Of a stretch of 64,000 nt of DNA, positions 46,322 through 57,264 are shown piece by piece. Source of the DNA: Actinomucor elegans (taxonomy: Eukaryota; Mucoromycota; Mucoromycetes; Mucorales; Mucoraceae); assembly GCA_026027325.1 (NCBI GenBank), contig JAMSLZ010000011.1:992001-1056000 (forward strand). Direction: 5' to 3'. How positions within the stretch are numbered: the first letter of the stretch is position 1; every line of letters begins with the position of its first letter. The position numbers and the translations under genes are program-made. A model generated the notes under the pieces. That model did no database searches. It had not been told where the DNA came from and saw nothing but the letters and a program-made list of their open reading frames with translations.

Positions 46322-46981
46322 TTACTTTACAATAGCTGGTGCAGAACGATGATTTGGCAGCGCTCCCATTTCTAAATGATGCCCGCCTTCTTTCATCATT
46401 GCGCTTCTGCGTTTCAGCAAGTAATTCTCAAGTAGTATAGCGTTTTTAGTGTTACACTTGTACATGATATCCAAAATATCACCAGCCAAAGGCACCAATC
46501 CAATCAAAAAATCAAAAGCAATATTAAACATCATTCTCGATACCAATTCGTTTGGTAACTGGGCTTCCATGCACATATGAACCAATTGAAGTGCCATCAT
46601 TAATCCAATGAAATCACCAACCACAGGAACAAAGCCTAAAATGAAATGGTTACTATGATATGACGCATTTGTAACTCTATATAGCAACTTGCCCACTAAA
46701 CCGTCAAAGCCAATTTGAAAACAACAACAAGAAAGTCCTCTATCGAGAAAATGAGCTCTTGACTTGACTCTCTTGAGAATGCGTTGTTCTTCTTTTGTCA
46801 AGATAGATTCGGGTGCTTTTGCTCTACTCCACCAATACTTTTTTTGAGCTTGCTGCTGCTGCTGCTGCTGTTGCTGTAATTCTATCTCTTGCTGTCTTGT
46901 ACGATTTGAAGTACCATGTTGCTGTTGCTGGCTATGGATAAAAGTCTTTAAAGCATATTTTGCAGCTGCTTCCTTGTTCAT
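46322..46981 (-). CDS. DUF4112-family small membrane protein
   Basis: Two exons on the minus strand, 46981-46693 and 46635-46322, 200 aa. The start is MNKEAAAKYALKTFIHSQ; the frame extends 15 codons upstream through a hydrophobic leader translation I reject. A polyQ run follows (about residues 34-44). The DUF4112 core reads FQIGFDGLVGFVPVVGDFIG once the intron is removed, then LVHMCMEAQLPNELVSRMMF and FDFLIGLVPLAGDILDIMYK, with the paired G-x-P-x-x-GD motifs of the family. Function of the family is unknown. The intron (46636-46692, 57 nt) has a GC-AG boundary (GCAAGT...TTTTAG), is a multiple of three and has no stop, so the open frame appears continuous with 19 extra residues. Family alignment argues it is spliced. 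Confidence 0.8.
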   Translation of the reverse strand: MNKEAAAKYALKTFIHSQQQQHGTSNRTRQQEIELQQQQQQQQQAQKKYWWSRAKAPESILTKEEQRILKRVKSRAHFLDRGLSCCCFQIGFDGLVGKLLYRVTNASYHSNHFILGFVPVVGDFIGLMMALQLVHMCMEAQLPNELVSRMMFNIAFDFLIGLVPLAGDILDIMYKCNTKNAILLENYLLKRRSAMMKEGGHHLEMGALPNHRSAPAIVK

Positions 46982-47084
46982 AGTAAAAAATAAAATAAAA
47001 TAAAAACAAGAAAGAAAAAGAAACAAAAAAAGATTCGAGGCTTATTTTAAACGAAAAAAGTGGACTTTATAATATAAAAGGCAA

Positions 47085-48479
47085 TTAAACACAGTAAACC
47101 TTTGCTGGAACTATGATACGATGATCAGAAGCCACAAAAGGTGGCGAAATGACACAAGCTACTATCAGTACATTGTCACCATCTCCTGGCTCTGATTGAT
47201 CCATGATGAGCTCCATTGTTTGGTGATTAAAAGCACTGCCTATATCCATCTCTACTATGTCTATTTCTTGGCATTTCAGGACCAAATTGAGGTTAGCGGT
47301 TTCACTCACCAACTGAGTTAACTGTGCCTGGATATCTAGTTCATCCGAGGGGTATATCACATTCAATTGCTGCCATATATGCTGTACTATACGTTCTTTG
47401 GCCGCTTCTATAGCATCACCTTCTTCTTGACAGGACTGTTTCACTACAAAGGCGCTTATTTGCTGTTTCATGCGAGAAGCCCATGACTTATTCCTCTTTT
47501 CGACCCAACGATGGATTTGACCAAACGATGAATTCAAGGATACACCAGGGTGAATCGATGTTTGTAGCACTTGGTCTACCAAAATCTCTATCACCAGTTT
47601 CTGTGTTAACATAGTAACGGCTCCAATGGCCATGGTATCTTTATCAAAGTAATCGCGCATCATCTCTGGCCATCGATCACAAAACAAACTAGTGTCTGTT
47701 GTCGTAGTTGTAGTAGCGATATGATAACACAATTCTTGAACATGTTCTATGAAAGCACGCACTTGGTCTTCTACAGTGTCTTGTTCACTCGAGTCCGGCC
47801 GAATTTGTTTAAGATGTGAACGAAATCTGTCTTCCATATGTTGATACTCGGTCTTTTTTGTTTCGACTTCTTTCAATAGTGATTGATACATGGATTCCAA
47901 GCGACTTAGTGTATCCATCGAGGTAGTTTGCGCTTGCTCAAACTCCTGCTTTTCTTTTTGAAGCAGGAGATTGTTTTCTGCTTTTTCTTGCTCATAGTAG
48001 AATTCTAAATCGTCTTTCTCGGCTTGAATGCGCTCAACAATCTCCTTATGGATTTGCAGCGATTCGTTAAGCGAGTAAATAATGAGGTCTTTGTCTGAAT
48101 CAGATTCTCCTCTTAGGTTCATACGTGTGTATCCTTCAAGTAATTCTTCGTCTGTATAGTAGTCTTTATCTATGTGACTGTCCAAGATATTAGGGTCTCG
48201 ACTGGTGTTTTTGATTTGATTATCAGCAACATCATCAAGTTTGCTATGATCACTGTTCATAGCATAATTATCATCGTCATCGTCATCATATTTGATAACT
48301 TCTAATTCGTCTTTATTAGTAGCATCGTCATCATCGTCGTCTGTAGTCAACGTATCTGTATCCACGCTTATTTCATCCTCTGCGGCTTCTTGTAGCAAGT
48401 TGGCAAGATGAGAAACTTTTTGACATGCCAGCGCGTCATTGTCATTAGTTGTGGTTAATTCAAACTCTGCATTAACCAT
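47085..48479 (-). CDS. Acidic coiled-coil protein of unknown function
   Basis: A single frame of 464 aa starting MVNAEFELTTTNDNDALACQ (48479). The frame extends 91 codons further upstream, but that part is low-complexity leader translation. Residues about 40-90 are very acidic with D runs. Residues about 140-240 form a long coiled coil (SLNESLQIHKEIVERIQAEK, EQEKAENNLLLQKEKQEFEQ). The C-terminal ~200 residues look folded (FGQIHRWVEKRNKSWASRMK, ISAFVVKQSC, ERIVQHIWQQLNVIYP), ending in a hydrophobic strand-rich stretch and CV. I do not recognise the family. It is a neighbour of the DUF4112-type gene on the same strand, 103 bp apart. Confidence 0.65.
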   Translation of the reverse strand: MVNAEFELTTTNDNDALACQKVSHLANLLQEAAEDEISVDTDTLTTDDDDDDATNKDELEVIKYDDDDDDNYAMNSDHSKLDDVADNQIKNTSRDPNILDSHIDKDYYTDEELLEGYTRMNLRGESDSDKDLIIYSLNESLQIHKEIVERIQAEKDDLEFYYEQEKAENNLLLQKEKQEFEQAQTTSMDTLSRLESMYQSLLKEVETKKTEYQHMEDRFRSHLKQIRPDSSEQDTVEDQVRAFIEHVQELCYHIATTTTTTDTSLFCDRWPEMMRDYFDKDTMAIGAVTMLTQKLVIEILVDQVLQTSIHPGVSLNSSFGQIHRWVEKRNKSWASRMKQQISAFVVKQSCQEEGDAIEAAKERIVQHIWQQLNVIYPSDELDIQAQLTQLVSETANLNLVLKCQEIDIVEMDIGSAFNHQTMELIMDQSEPGDGDNVLIVACVISPPFVASDHRIIVPAKVYCV

Positions 48480-49114
48480 GTTGAAAATACAATTGCAAGA
48501 AGCTAAACAAAAGAAAAAAAAAAACGAAAGGAAAAAAAAAGGGTTGTTATGCATATCAGCACAAGCGGGGTTGCCCTTATAGTAGGAGTCAAAGGCTTGG
48601 TAGTCACACAAACTCTTGACATGCAAGCACTTAATGCCAAGTGTGTACGTCCATGTGCTGCAAATACATGCTCTTTTTTTTTGAATACAATGTTTTGGAT
48701 AGTAATGAACAGATAGGGCGGATGTTGAATAATCATGTACATAATCTATCACTTAACAAGTACCTAACTAGGTCTGCCCTTTAGATTGATTTTGTGTAAT
48801 GAGATAAAGCTCCATACGTGGTTTTCACTTATCTGTAGAATCATTTAGAAGCAGAAAAAAAGTTCTTTGATCTAAGTAATGACTCGGCCAGTTTTTATTA
48901 GTATCACTGGCTTGGCATTGAACGGATAATAATCTCGTTAATGAAACTCAGTATAAAGAGTCGAATGTAACTTTTGCCTTCTCGTGGTGGATCTTGTTAA
49001 CATCAAAGTACTTGTAACTTTCGAATCAAATGAAATACCCTCTTTCTTATATAAAAAACTCAATACTTTTGCTAGAGTAGCTTAGTTTTCAAGCGTTTCT
49101 GTATGCATGTTCAC

Positions 49115-49161
<47 letters not shown>

Positions 49162-50618
49162 CAAAGCAATTCTTACAAGTGACAAAGTGTGAACCTACAA
49201 ACCAAGGAATCTCAGTTGGCCCCATAACATCTCCTAATGCGATAGAAGCTCTCAGAGCCACACTTTATTTTCCTTTATGATAACTATTAGGCTTTTCTCT
49301 TTCTCCCCTACTGGCTTTTTACTTAGAGTCTGCGCACTTGACAAACAATTTTCGTATATTTGGTAAAGAATGTTTGTGCATTTTATCAACAACACCTGTG
49401 CATTGGTTCCTAGGTCAGAGAAATACATTAATCCAAGTGCTGTAATCTGCTTTTTACTTTAATAAAGTAGCGAAATATAAACTCAAAGTGAATTGAAGCT
49501 ATATATTTTAATCGAACTTTTCGCGAGATCACAATTATAACTACTGTAATATGGAAATAAAGGATTAAAGATATATTATAAATACAAAGATGATTAAGAC
49601 TATAGCGCGTGCATGGTGGTTTATTTCACCTTTTTTGCCAAGCCAGACCAAAGGAAGTTAAAATGAACTAAACCCCCCCCCCCTTTTGGGTGCCAAGGAA
49701 GAAAAGTACAAAGAGTAATAGTAATATAGAAATAAGAGAGGGAGGAAAATATTAAGCTATTTAATGTGATTTCTAATTCTGGTTCAAAAGTTGAAATTTC
49801 AGTACATATTTGATAAATGTCTCAAATTTCGGTATATAGGTTAAGGATTAAGGATTCCAATGCGAGCCTTTTCAGCTTTTTTTTTTTTTTACCAACTGCT
49901 TCATTTTTTTTCTCAAGGCTGTCATCATTGATGTTGAGTTCAAAGACTGAGTGCTTTGGCATTGTGCAAAATTTATTAGATTTTTCAAGTAACAAAAGGG
50001 TTCACTTCCTCCCAGTCCATAGCTTCTTTTCCTTGCTCATCAAAAACATCGCTTTGACCATTTTTTTTAAAGAAAATGTTCATTATAAAATGTTGGCTAT
50101 TAAACTCAGGATAGTTTGTTGCTGGTGTCCTAGGAAAATGTCTCATTCATTATATTGTTCAGAAACTGCTCCCCTTTATTGTTTCAAAAAGCAATGAATA
50201 TTTATACTAGTTCTAAAAGCGTAAAATAGTATGTGAACATTTTTAGAGACTGAACTAAACAAGTTGTTAGAAGATTCGAGTAATGACAGAATATCCAATC
50301 ATTACACAATTTCAGTCAATTTTGTGACGTAGTAGACTAAGGGATGATAAGGACATTTAGTTGCAAGATCCTTTCAAACGACAATTTTCCTTGTTTTAAT
50401 CCTATCATTTATGTAAGAATACTTAAACAATAAATTCTTTTTAGTGGTATATTACTTGTTGATACGCAAAAATGGTAGGCATATATACTTTTGAACGAGA
50501 CATGTGATGTATATAATCTTGCCTAACATTCTTGAAAATGTGTTTATATTAATAGTAAATGACCGTGGCTGTGCATTTTACATGTGGAGATAACCTTTTC
50601 CTTACAGACAAACACAAT
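48480..50618. other. Gene-poor region with long homopolymers
   Basis: About 2.1 kb without a supported gene. Contains a 41-base T run at 49117-49157 and an 11-base C run at 49673-49683. The ORF at 49817-50197 is F/S-rich and overlaps T tracts; I do not consider it coding. Confidence 0.5.
49117..49157. repeat. Poly(T) tract, 41 bases
   Basis: Uninterrupted T run, the longest in the window. It could be the poly(A) tail of a retro-inserted sequence on the minus strand or simply slippage; no element is recognised beside it. Confidence 0.85.
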
Positions 50619-50833
50619 CGGTCACAGATAAATGACTTGTTCATTTTCTGGCTTACCGCAATTCTTAAACTGTAGGATCTTGTTCGGTTTAAGCATTAGT
50701 TCGGTTGTGAACATTCTCCGCGGGCTTGGGGTGTTATCCTTGTATTTGACGCAACTAAGCTAGACGTGGCAGAGTTGGCTCGCTTAAAAGACGGTTTTAA
50801 ACTGTCTTTTAAAGGGTTGCTCGTCGAGAATGT
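50619..50833 (+). repeat. 215-bp hairpin-rich repeat, copy A (candidate ncRNA)
   Basis: Direct repeat of 50872-51086 with about four mismatches. It contains several perfect inverted segments: AAATGA/TCATTT (loop CTTGT), CTTAAAC/GTTTAAG, an outer AACATTCTC/GAGAATGTT pair enclosing about 110 bp, and inside it TTAAAAGAC/GTCTTTTAA around a short loop. A TGGCAGAGTTGG motif resembles a pol III A box, but no tRNA fold or B box was found. Structured RNA gene or element terminus are both possible. Confidence 0.6.
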
Positions 50834-50871
50834 TGTAAGGAAAAGAAGTAAGCAGAGCTTAAAGCCGTAAC

Positions 50872-51086
50872 CGGTCACAGATAAATGACTTGTTCATTTT
50901 CTGGCTTACCGCAATTCTTAAACTGTAGGATCTTGTTCGGTTTAAGCATTAGTTCGGTTATGTACATTCTCCGCGGGCTTGGGGTGTTATCCTTGCATTT
51001 GACGCAACTAAGCTAGACGTGGCAGAGTTGGCTCGCTTAAAAGACGGTTTTAGACTGTCTTTTAAAGGGTTGCTCGTCGAGAATGT
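50872..51086 (+). repeat. 215-bp hairpin-rich repeat, copy B (candidate ncRNA)
   Basis: Second copy, starting 253 bp after copy A with a 38-bp unrelated spacer. Hairpins are retained; one loop base differs (TTTTAGA instead of TTTTAAA), and the outer stem is one pair shorter than in copy A. Confidence 0.6.
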
Positions 51087-51652
51087 CCTGCTTTCTGCAA
51101 TGCTTAATATTATATGAAGAGATTTTAAATATATAAGGTAACAGCTTGAAATGACTGTTTAATCGTTTTCTTTTGTAGAGTAAATATTTTCAACAAAATG
51201 ATTGAATATGCTTTTGAAGTAACAGAAAGCTGTTGCGAGTCGCAAGAATGACGTAGTTTGCCGGAACTTGGACAATACTAAGGATCTACATGGAAAGCTG
51301 CCTTCCTATATATTGAAAGATTAACCCGATCCGACCATTTTATTATTCTTCATTCCCGCCAAAAGCGCCCTTCCATAACCTTATCTGCCTTTTGCTACCA
51401 GTCATTTCAACGATAGACAGGCTGCTCAATCCCGTCTTCCGGGACTCACTTTAGTACTTGTTATAGCAAGTCTATCAGGTTTCTTACTTTCCCCGCTCTC
51501 TTCCTTTCTCTCTCCTCTCTTATAACTATCCTGTAGTATAGTTTCCCTCTTTTCCATTTCATCGAGTACTACTTCGTGATGTGCTACATTAACAAAATAT
51601 ATCTATCAAGTAAATATTACAAAAAAAAAAATAAGATCTTGTTCCAAGAAAA
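51087..51652. other. Intergenic region with pyrimidine-rich tract
   Basis: Contains a CT-rich stretch at about 51486-51560. No coding frame is supported. The A-rich run near 51620 lies just past the stop of the minus-strand gene relic. Confidence 0.4.
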
Positions 51653-53935
51653 TTATGACTTAGTAGTTACCGCGAACCTAAAGCCATCAAAGGAAAAAGG
51701 CTTCTGGATTTCTAAAATTACCAAGAAAATATATAACGTTTTGAATAGAATGGGTTACCTAATTTAAATAAAATACTTGGTAGCCTAGGTACAGAAATTA
51801 TTCTAGTGAACCTATTCGGCATGAATTCCCATTTCTTAATGGATCCTAAAACTGTGATTATAAAAAATTTAAAGTATAGTATGTATACATTTCCTTTCAT
51901 ATAATTGTTATTTATAAAGAGGAGTATAAAAAGAAAATGGATACAAAATGTATATCAAGGAGAGGAAGTACTAGAAAAGAATGGACCGAATAAATGCATA
52001 CCTGGTTTGTCTTCTTCAGTTAATTTAAGAATTGATGGGTTAACCGTTGAAGAAAGAGTATGTAAATCAGGGCTAAAGTTAAACCTATTTTTCGTCAAAA
52101 CATCATTATGCTCCCACTTGAGCCGTGCAATATATGAAGTACATTCAATTAAGAGACACTACCATAAAAAACAAAGATTAGTCACATATATATTAAATGG
52201 ATGATAAAAATGGATAAATACCCTCATGCCCCAGAAGAACTTCAAAAAACTAGATAATGTTTCCAGTTTTTCATCGATCTCTGGCTTAATTTGGAGCATA
52301 TCTTCCAGCCACAATTCATAAATGGGCCTTCAGGCTCGAAGCGGAGGCTCCACAGACAGATCTTCTCGCCTTAATTTTTTTAGGTGAGATGAGAGAAAGG
52401 ACAAAGAAATAAACTGAAAGCAACATTTTGTATCTTACCTGCGGCATGTACAAAGAAGACTTTACATTTACTAAATGTCTCCATACTTGCTAAAGGAAAC
52501 TCATCGGCAATATTGTTCAACATTGCAAGAGTTCCGAAGAGACCCTTGTGATGATCAAAGCTTATTTTTGGTTTATCATTACAGCCAAAGTTGTTTGACG
52601 TCTCCAATAACAAAATCTCTAGACTTTTTAAGCCATATAGTTTAACGATGCCATCAGCTAAGTAACTGTAGCTATTGTCACTGAATAATTCTAAGGTTTT
52701 GAGTTGTTTGCTCATTGATAGTAATGGTGCTTCACCAGGCTTAAAACCAGCTTTACACCAGTCTACACTCTCTGCTAATGAAACAGCCACTGCTTCCAAA
52801 AAAGGATAGACGAATAAAGAGCTAAAAGTTGATTCTCCATCCTCGATATTTAAATTAGTAGTGTGGAAATTATATCTATATATATAGTGTACATATTAAA
52901 CTTAAATCATAGTATAAACTAGCGTATAATTAACAGTTACTTACGTTGCTCGAAATGTACTTTCTAAAAAATTGAACATAGCCTCGTCATCACTGTCGCA
53001 AGGAAGTATATCTCTGATGGCCTTTCTACAGTCAGGATTAGTTTGCTATGTCATGTATTGCCAAATTAGATGAGATTTGATACGTTATCAATGTGTACAT
53101 ATATGACTTACGCTATCGAAAATTCCATTAAAATAAGGAATGCATGCTTCTGATAACGGGAAGGTCTTCACCTCATGTTTTTTTATATGTTGTTTGTAAA
53201 TATCTTTATCCAGACTAGGACGAGGGGAAATGCTATTTCCGCATCGGATAAAGTTGTGATTTTCAGGACTATACAGGATGATGATAGTGATATCCTTTAG
53301 TAAAAACTTATTTTCTTCAAAAAGTGTATTTACCTATAAGGATGAAAGTTTTGGTTATTTTCTAAAAATCTAACCCAGTCTTTCCAAACGCTGACAAGCT
53401 CTTCACCCTCTCCCTTCTTTTCTTCTTCTTTCTTCTTTCTTTTTTTTTTTGTCATCCTTAAAAATGAAAAACATTTCAATTTAATTTTCAATTCAATTAT
53501 TCATGAAATAATAATAATACTATGTTGCAGCCAATAGTTGTATTGGTAAAAGTGTTATCATCTCCAAAAAAAACTTGAAGGCCATAATTAATATTAATAC
53601 GTCTTTTCTTGGATGGCTTTGAAGCATCAGCCTTCAACCCAGCCCTGCTAGGCTATAAATATGTGAGTATATAGACAATACGCAATTTTTCAAACCTAAA
53701 GTTTGCCTACAATTTTCTTTTTCATCAAAAGAGAGCAGTGAGTTTTAACTTCATTCGGTACTTCTTGTAAACTGATGATCCATTCAAAATCGCTGATATA
53801 ATCGCTGACTATACGATTATAATTTTTCAGATCTTGTTTTCCTACGTAAAATTCAATTAAATTAAAAATTACTAGGGCTATAATGAACGCATGGCCTTTT
53901 TTCGTCCAAGCCAGATTAATGAGTATCGAGGTGAA
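51653..53935 (-). pseudogene. Decayed multi-exon gene of a probable Mucorales-specific family
   Basis: I can place ten exons on the minus strand: 53935-53711, 53652-53521, 53456-53334, 53268-53112, 53045-52945, 52875-52439, 52369-52222, 52158-52002, 51851-51759 and 51711-51653 (TAA). Successive phases agree almost throughout. Landmarks are FTSILINLAWTKKGHAFIIA, YGLQVFFGDDNTFTNTTIGC, WKDWVRFLENNQNFHP, CIPYFNGIFDS, CDSDDEAMFNFLESTFRAT, GFKPGEAPLLSMSKQLKTLE, FDHHKGLFGTLAMLNNIADE, LSSTVNPSILKLTEEDKP. Two frame breaks remain: an 11-A run at the start of the third exon (one base too many for the frame) and one missing base near 52318 in the seventh. An upstream exon around 54030-53995 (EPVVHVAINTSIKTHF) is plausible but cannot be joined in frame. 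I believe related hypothetical proteins are widespread in Mucorales, but their function is unknown to me. Confidence 0.65.
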
Positions 53936-55319
53936 CTAAAATAAGAAAAATTTGAAAAATAAATATAGAAATATCACTTAACGAAAATGAGTCTTAATTG
54001 ACGTATTTATGGCTACGTGCACTACTGGTTCTTTTAGAGTTATTGATTAAGGCATATGTACTTAATGTGGCCTTTCTGTGTTTATACATATTACTTTGAG
54101 AGTAATTTGTGCAATGGATGTTGTTAACATGGAAACAAATATACCTCAGGCGCTAAAGAAAACCAAAATAGTTAAAGTTTGTAAACGAAAAGCAGTAAAG
54201 CCTAAAGATTACGCAACTTAAAGGAATTGTAACTGATCATAATATCAGATTCGTATCCAACACATCGAAGTAAAAGATTACTATCTAATCATGGACAAAG
54301 CACTCATTACTACGTTTGATGAAACTGAAAAAATTGATTATAAGCAGAGATTATTGAGGCCTATACTTTTCGCTTTATTTACCAGAACCTAATCTTATCG
54401 AATAGTTCTGGACTATTGTCAAAAATATAAAGTGAAGTATGGTCAATTTTGAAGGTAAGGAAGCGTCATAAATCAGAATAACAGAAGCCCGTAATAATGA
54501 TCCTGCTCATCACATTTGAATTACCATCAGTACTCTATGAATACCTTTGGTGCATGCTTGGAGAGGCAACTTATATAATATAACTTCAATAATACTACCT
54601 GATCTGCTCATATATCGTCCAAGAAAGAATTGTCTATTTAAGTTATAAAATGGCGCCAATTGAAATATGCAAAACCACCAATTGGGACTTGAGAAACCGT
54701 CAATTGGGTACTATTGGTGCTGTTACTGTTCTGGCATTATAAAATTGCGGGACTTAGTAAACTAGCCTGTATTTCGCTCTTCTTTTGTAATCATCAAAGT
54801 ATACCCTTTCTTTATTGGAATATCAAGTTCTCTGTTTTACTCTACAGCCACTGAATATTATCAAGATCAAGGTTTTGTCGCCTGAAATGATTTTACAAAC
54901 AAATGACAAGCGAATGTCATTCTCATCTATCGTAGATCTTCCAACAATTAACAATCTTTATGTTCGGCTTCAAAATCTCGTGAAAATTAAGCTAAAAACT
55001 GCTACGAGTGATGGTTTTCTTTTTTTTAATAGTTTAGCCAAGTGGTGGGTTTCCATAAAAATGAACTATAAAAAATTCAATAAACTAATTTTTTTTTTTT
55101 TTTTTTTTTGGCTTAGGAGACGCGTCTTCCGAACCATACACTTAGTATACAACAGACAAGACCTTGGTTTTTGCGTTAAACGTGTTTTAGCAAGCGCAAC
55201 GGCTCTATCGACGTATGGGTACTTCTATTGGGGTAGGGATAGGATCCCTTTTGTGAGTCTATCCAGGCTATATCTCTACAATGGTACCATACTGATACAT
55301 ATCCAGGGCGAAAGTCGGA

Positions 55320-56560
55320 TTTGACTGAACAGACCATTGTCCCTATTTCGCAATTACTGCCCACAATCAACCAGGCCATGTCAAAAATGGCCCAAAGAGT
55401 ATATATGCCTCTTGTATATAGTTTCAAGTAACACACTGTTTGCTGATGATCACATATAAGTAATAGAAAGACAAAAAGGCATGGAACGTAGATGGATATC
55501 AAGTTTGTTCGCGTTATTGAATAGCCTAGCGTTCAAGGCTGTCCTGTAAAGGTTGTCCCTGTGTTCAGTGCTCCTGGGACACACACATACGACACAGGTA
55601 CGTCTTTTGGTTAGTGATCACTTGATGCATCGCTAGTACCTTTTCCAAGATCAAGATATTTGGTTTGCCTGTCTAATGGGATAGAGCATTACGCAATCGC
55701 GGAGGGAAATGGAAGCCTTGGTAGGTTATTTGACTCCAATGAATCTTGCCTAAGGCAAAGGTATATGCCATATGGCTCTGTTTGAGCCATGGAAATCACA
55801 TCCTTGGGTTGAAAGAACATACTGCATGTGATAATTCGTTAAAGTTACTATAACAAGAACGAGTTATCAGCATCATTCCTGTGAAGAGTACCATCATACA
55901 AGACGTTTGTACCAATAATGTACTACGACACTGTTCGCGTTTGGATTAGACGTTGCAGCTGCTAGAGGATACTGTCAACAATATATCTGATATCATGATG
56001 TGTTTGCCGACATCTGGCCGCAAGCCATTACTATTTATGCCTTCAATTTTCATCAGTTGATGCAAAAAGAATGGCCAGATCACCATAGTCTCATCCTTGC
56101 TAGTATCGTTCACAATAGATAGGAAACGACATTGTATGCATCTGTTGACACAAAACATCAGATCTGGGATGCAGATAGGATCCATCATTTTATTCGAAGC
56201 ACCTTTGTAGCCCAACTGAAACAGTTTATTGTCCTGGAAAAAGGTCAAGGAGGTTGTGAAGAGCATCAATTGTAATCTTACAAGACCGAAATGTTTTGTC
56301 AACCAGACGAGCGGAGCAGACGAGCCTGGTGCTTTTTTTTTTCTTCGACCGGAATGCAACCCATGATTGGCTCAAGGTTTTTGTATGCGTGGAAAATAAG
56401 GCAGGAAAGCCAAGAGATTACGGTTCATATCTACAGGTGGTTTTGATATAAGGAATTGCTATTCGCCGATCAATTCCAATACCATATCTATCGGCAAAGA
56501 TGCCTTTGAGACTGTCGATTAATTGTTTAAAACGTGTGTTGAGGCTTCAAGACCTACGAT
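55320..56560 (+). pseudogene. Stop-interrupted coding relic, probably of a mobile element
   Basis: Plus-strand fragments look coding but are broken: SDLTEQTIVPISQLLPTINQ and AMSKMAQRVYMPL near 55315-55420; then WPQAITIYAFNFHQLMQKEW near 56018 and RIHHFIRSTFVAQLKQFIVL near 56178; then FDIRNCYSPINSNTISIGKD near 56440. Frame changes and stops separate them. The element class is not identified. The minus ORFs here (55176-55502, 55946-56359) are the antisense of these fragments. Confidence 0.35.
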
Positions 56561-56780
56561 TATCTAAGGTTTCTTTTTGCTGGCCTATTATTAAATAATA
56601 ATAAATAAATAAAAATATGACATGTAAATCCATAATATTGTATGATGACTCTAAATTTAGCAGTTACTCATGTTTCAAGCAAGTTTTGCAACACAGCATT
56701 CAGTTAATTAATTGCCAATGACTAATGCTTGCCACCAAAATAGAGCGATCGAATAGATCCGAGATTCCAACAGGCGTAAC

Positions 56781-56843
56781 AACTCATTCTGAACATGGGT
56801 TAATAGTCTGATGCGACATTTAGCCGAGATCGACTGAGATCGC
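56781..56843 (+). repeat. Dispersed ~65-bp repeat, copy 7
   Basis: Reads AACTCATTCTGAACATGGG, then AGTCTGATGCGACATTTAGC, then CGAGATCGACTGAGATCG. Together with copy 1 it defines the plus-strand consensus. Confidence 0.5.
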
Positions 56844-56879
56844 TACCTTCATGTAATGCTTCATGCCAATTTCGAAAGC

Positions 56880-56882
<3 letters not shown>

Positions 56883-56919
<37 letters not shown>
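56883..56919. repeat. Poly(T) tract, 37 bases
   Basis: Uninterrupted T run. It lies about 40 bp downstream of dispersed repeat copy 7 and could mark a retro-inserted sequence on the minus strand. Confidence 0.85.
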
Positions 56920-56920
<1 letters not shown>

Positions 56921-57264
56921 AAATACTGTTACTGTCAGGCACTAAAAAAAGCAAGTTTTGAAAATTGAACGTAAGCTTTGCAAATGCTCTTAGGCATACC
57001 AATAGAGAATACAAAAAAATCAAACAATTGGTCCACACATATCAGTGATGATATTCATTAATCTCTTTAGGTTTGTATTGTATGTAATTAATAATTGAAG
57101 CGAAAATGTAATGCGTCGTTTTAATGGAGCCAATTTAAGATAGTTTAAGCTATGTAATACATAAATACTTCTTTACTTTTATTTTACGTAACTTCTATAA
57201 TAAAATACAACTCACGTTTAACATGGCTTGATTTGTTTTAAAATATTAATTTCTTTATTACTCC

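Larger units (their letters stand above)
53936..57264. other. Accessory region with transposon-like relics
   Basis: About 3.3 kb. Protein-like but stop-interrupted plus-strand frames run between about 55100 and 56560, and a T tract of 37 bases lies at 56883-56919. One dispersed repeat copy is at 56781-56843. No intact gene is supported. Confidence 0.45.

Noticed and set aside
48480..48752. N-terminal extension of the acidic coiled-coil gene
   Set aside because: Low-complexity, F-rich translation of a T-rich leader; the downstream Met starts coherent sequence.
49817..50197. 126-codon plus ORF
   Set aside because: Spans T tracts giving F runs; no motif and no exon context.
50755..50833. tRNA-like fold around the A-box-like motif
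   Set aside because: No acceptor/T-arm arrangement and no B box; the central stem is nine pairs, too long for an anticodon arm.
50696..50878. 60-codon minus ORF inside the 215-bp repeat region
   Set aside because: Spans repeat copy A and the spacer, ends at the repeat boundary, and is not maintained as an equivalent ORF with the same ends in copy B.
55946..56359. 137-codon minus ORF
   Set aside because: The opposite strand carries the protein-like fragments; this frame is their antisense.
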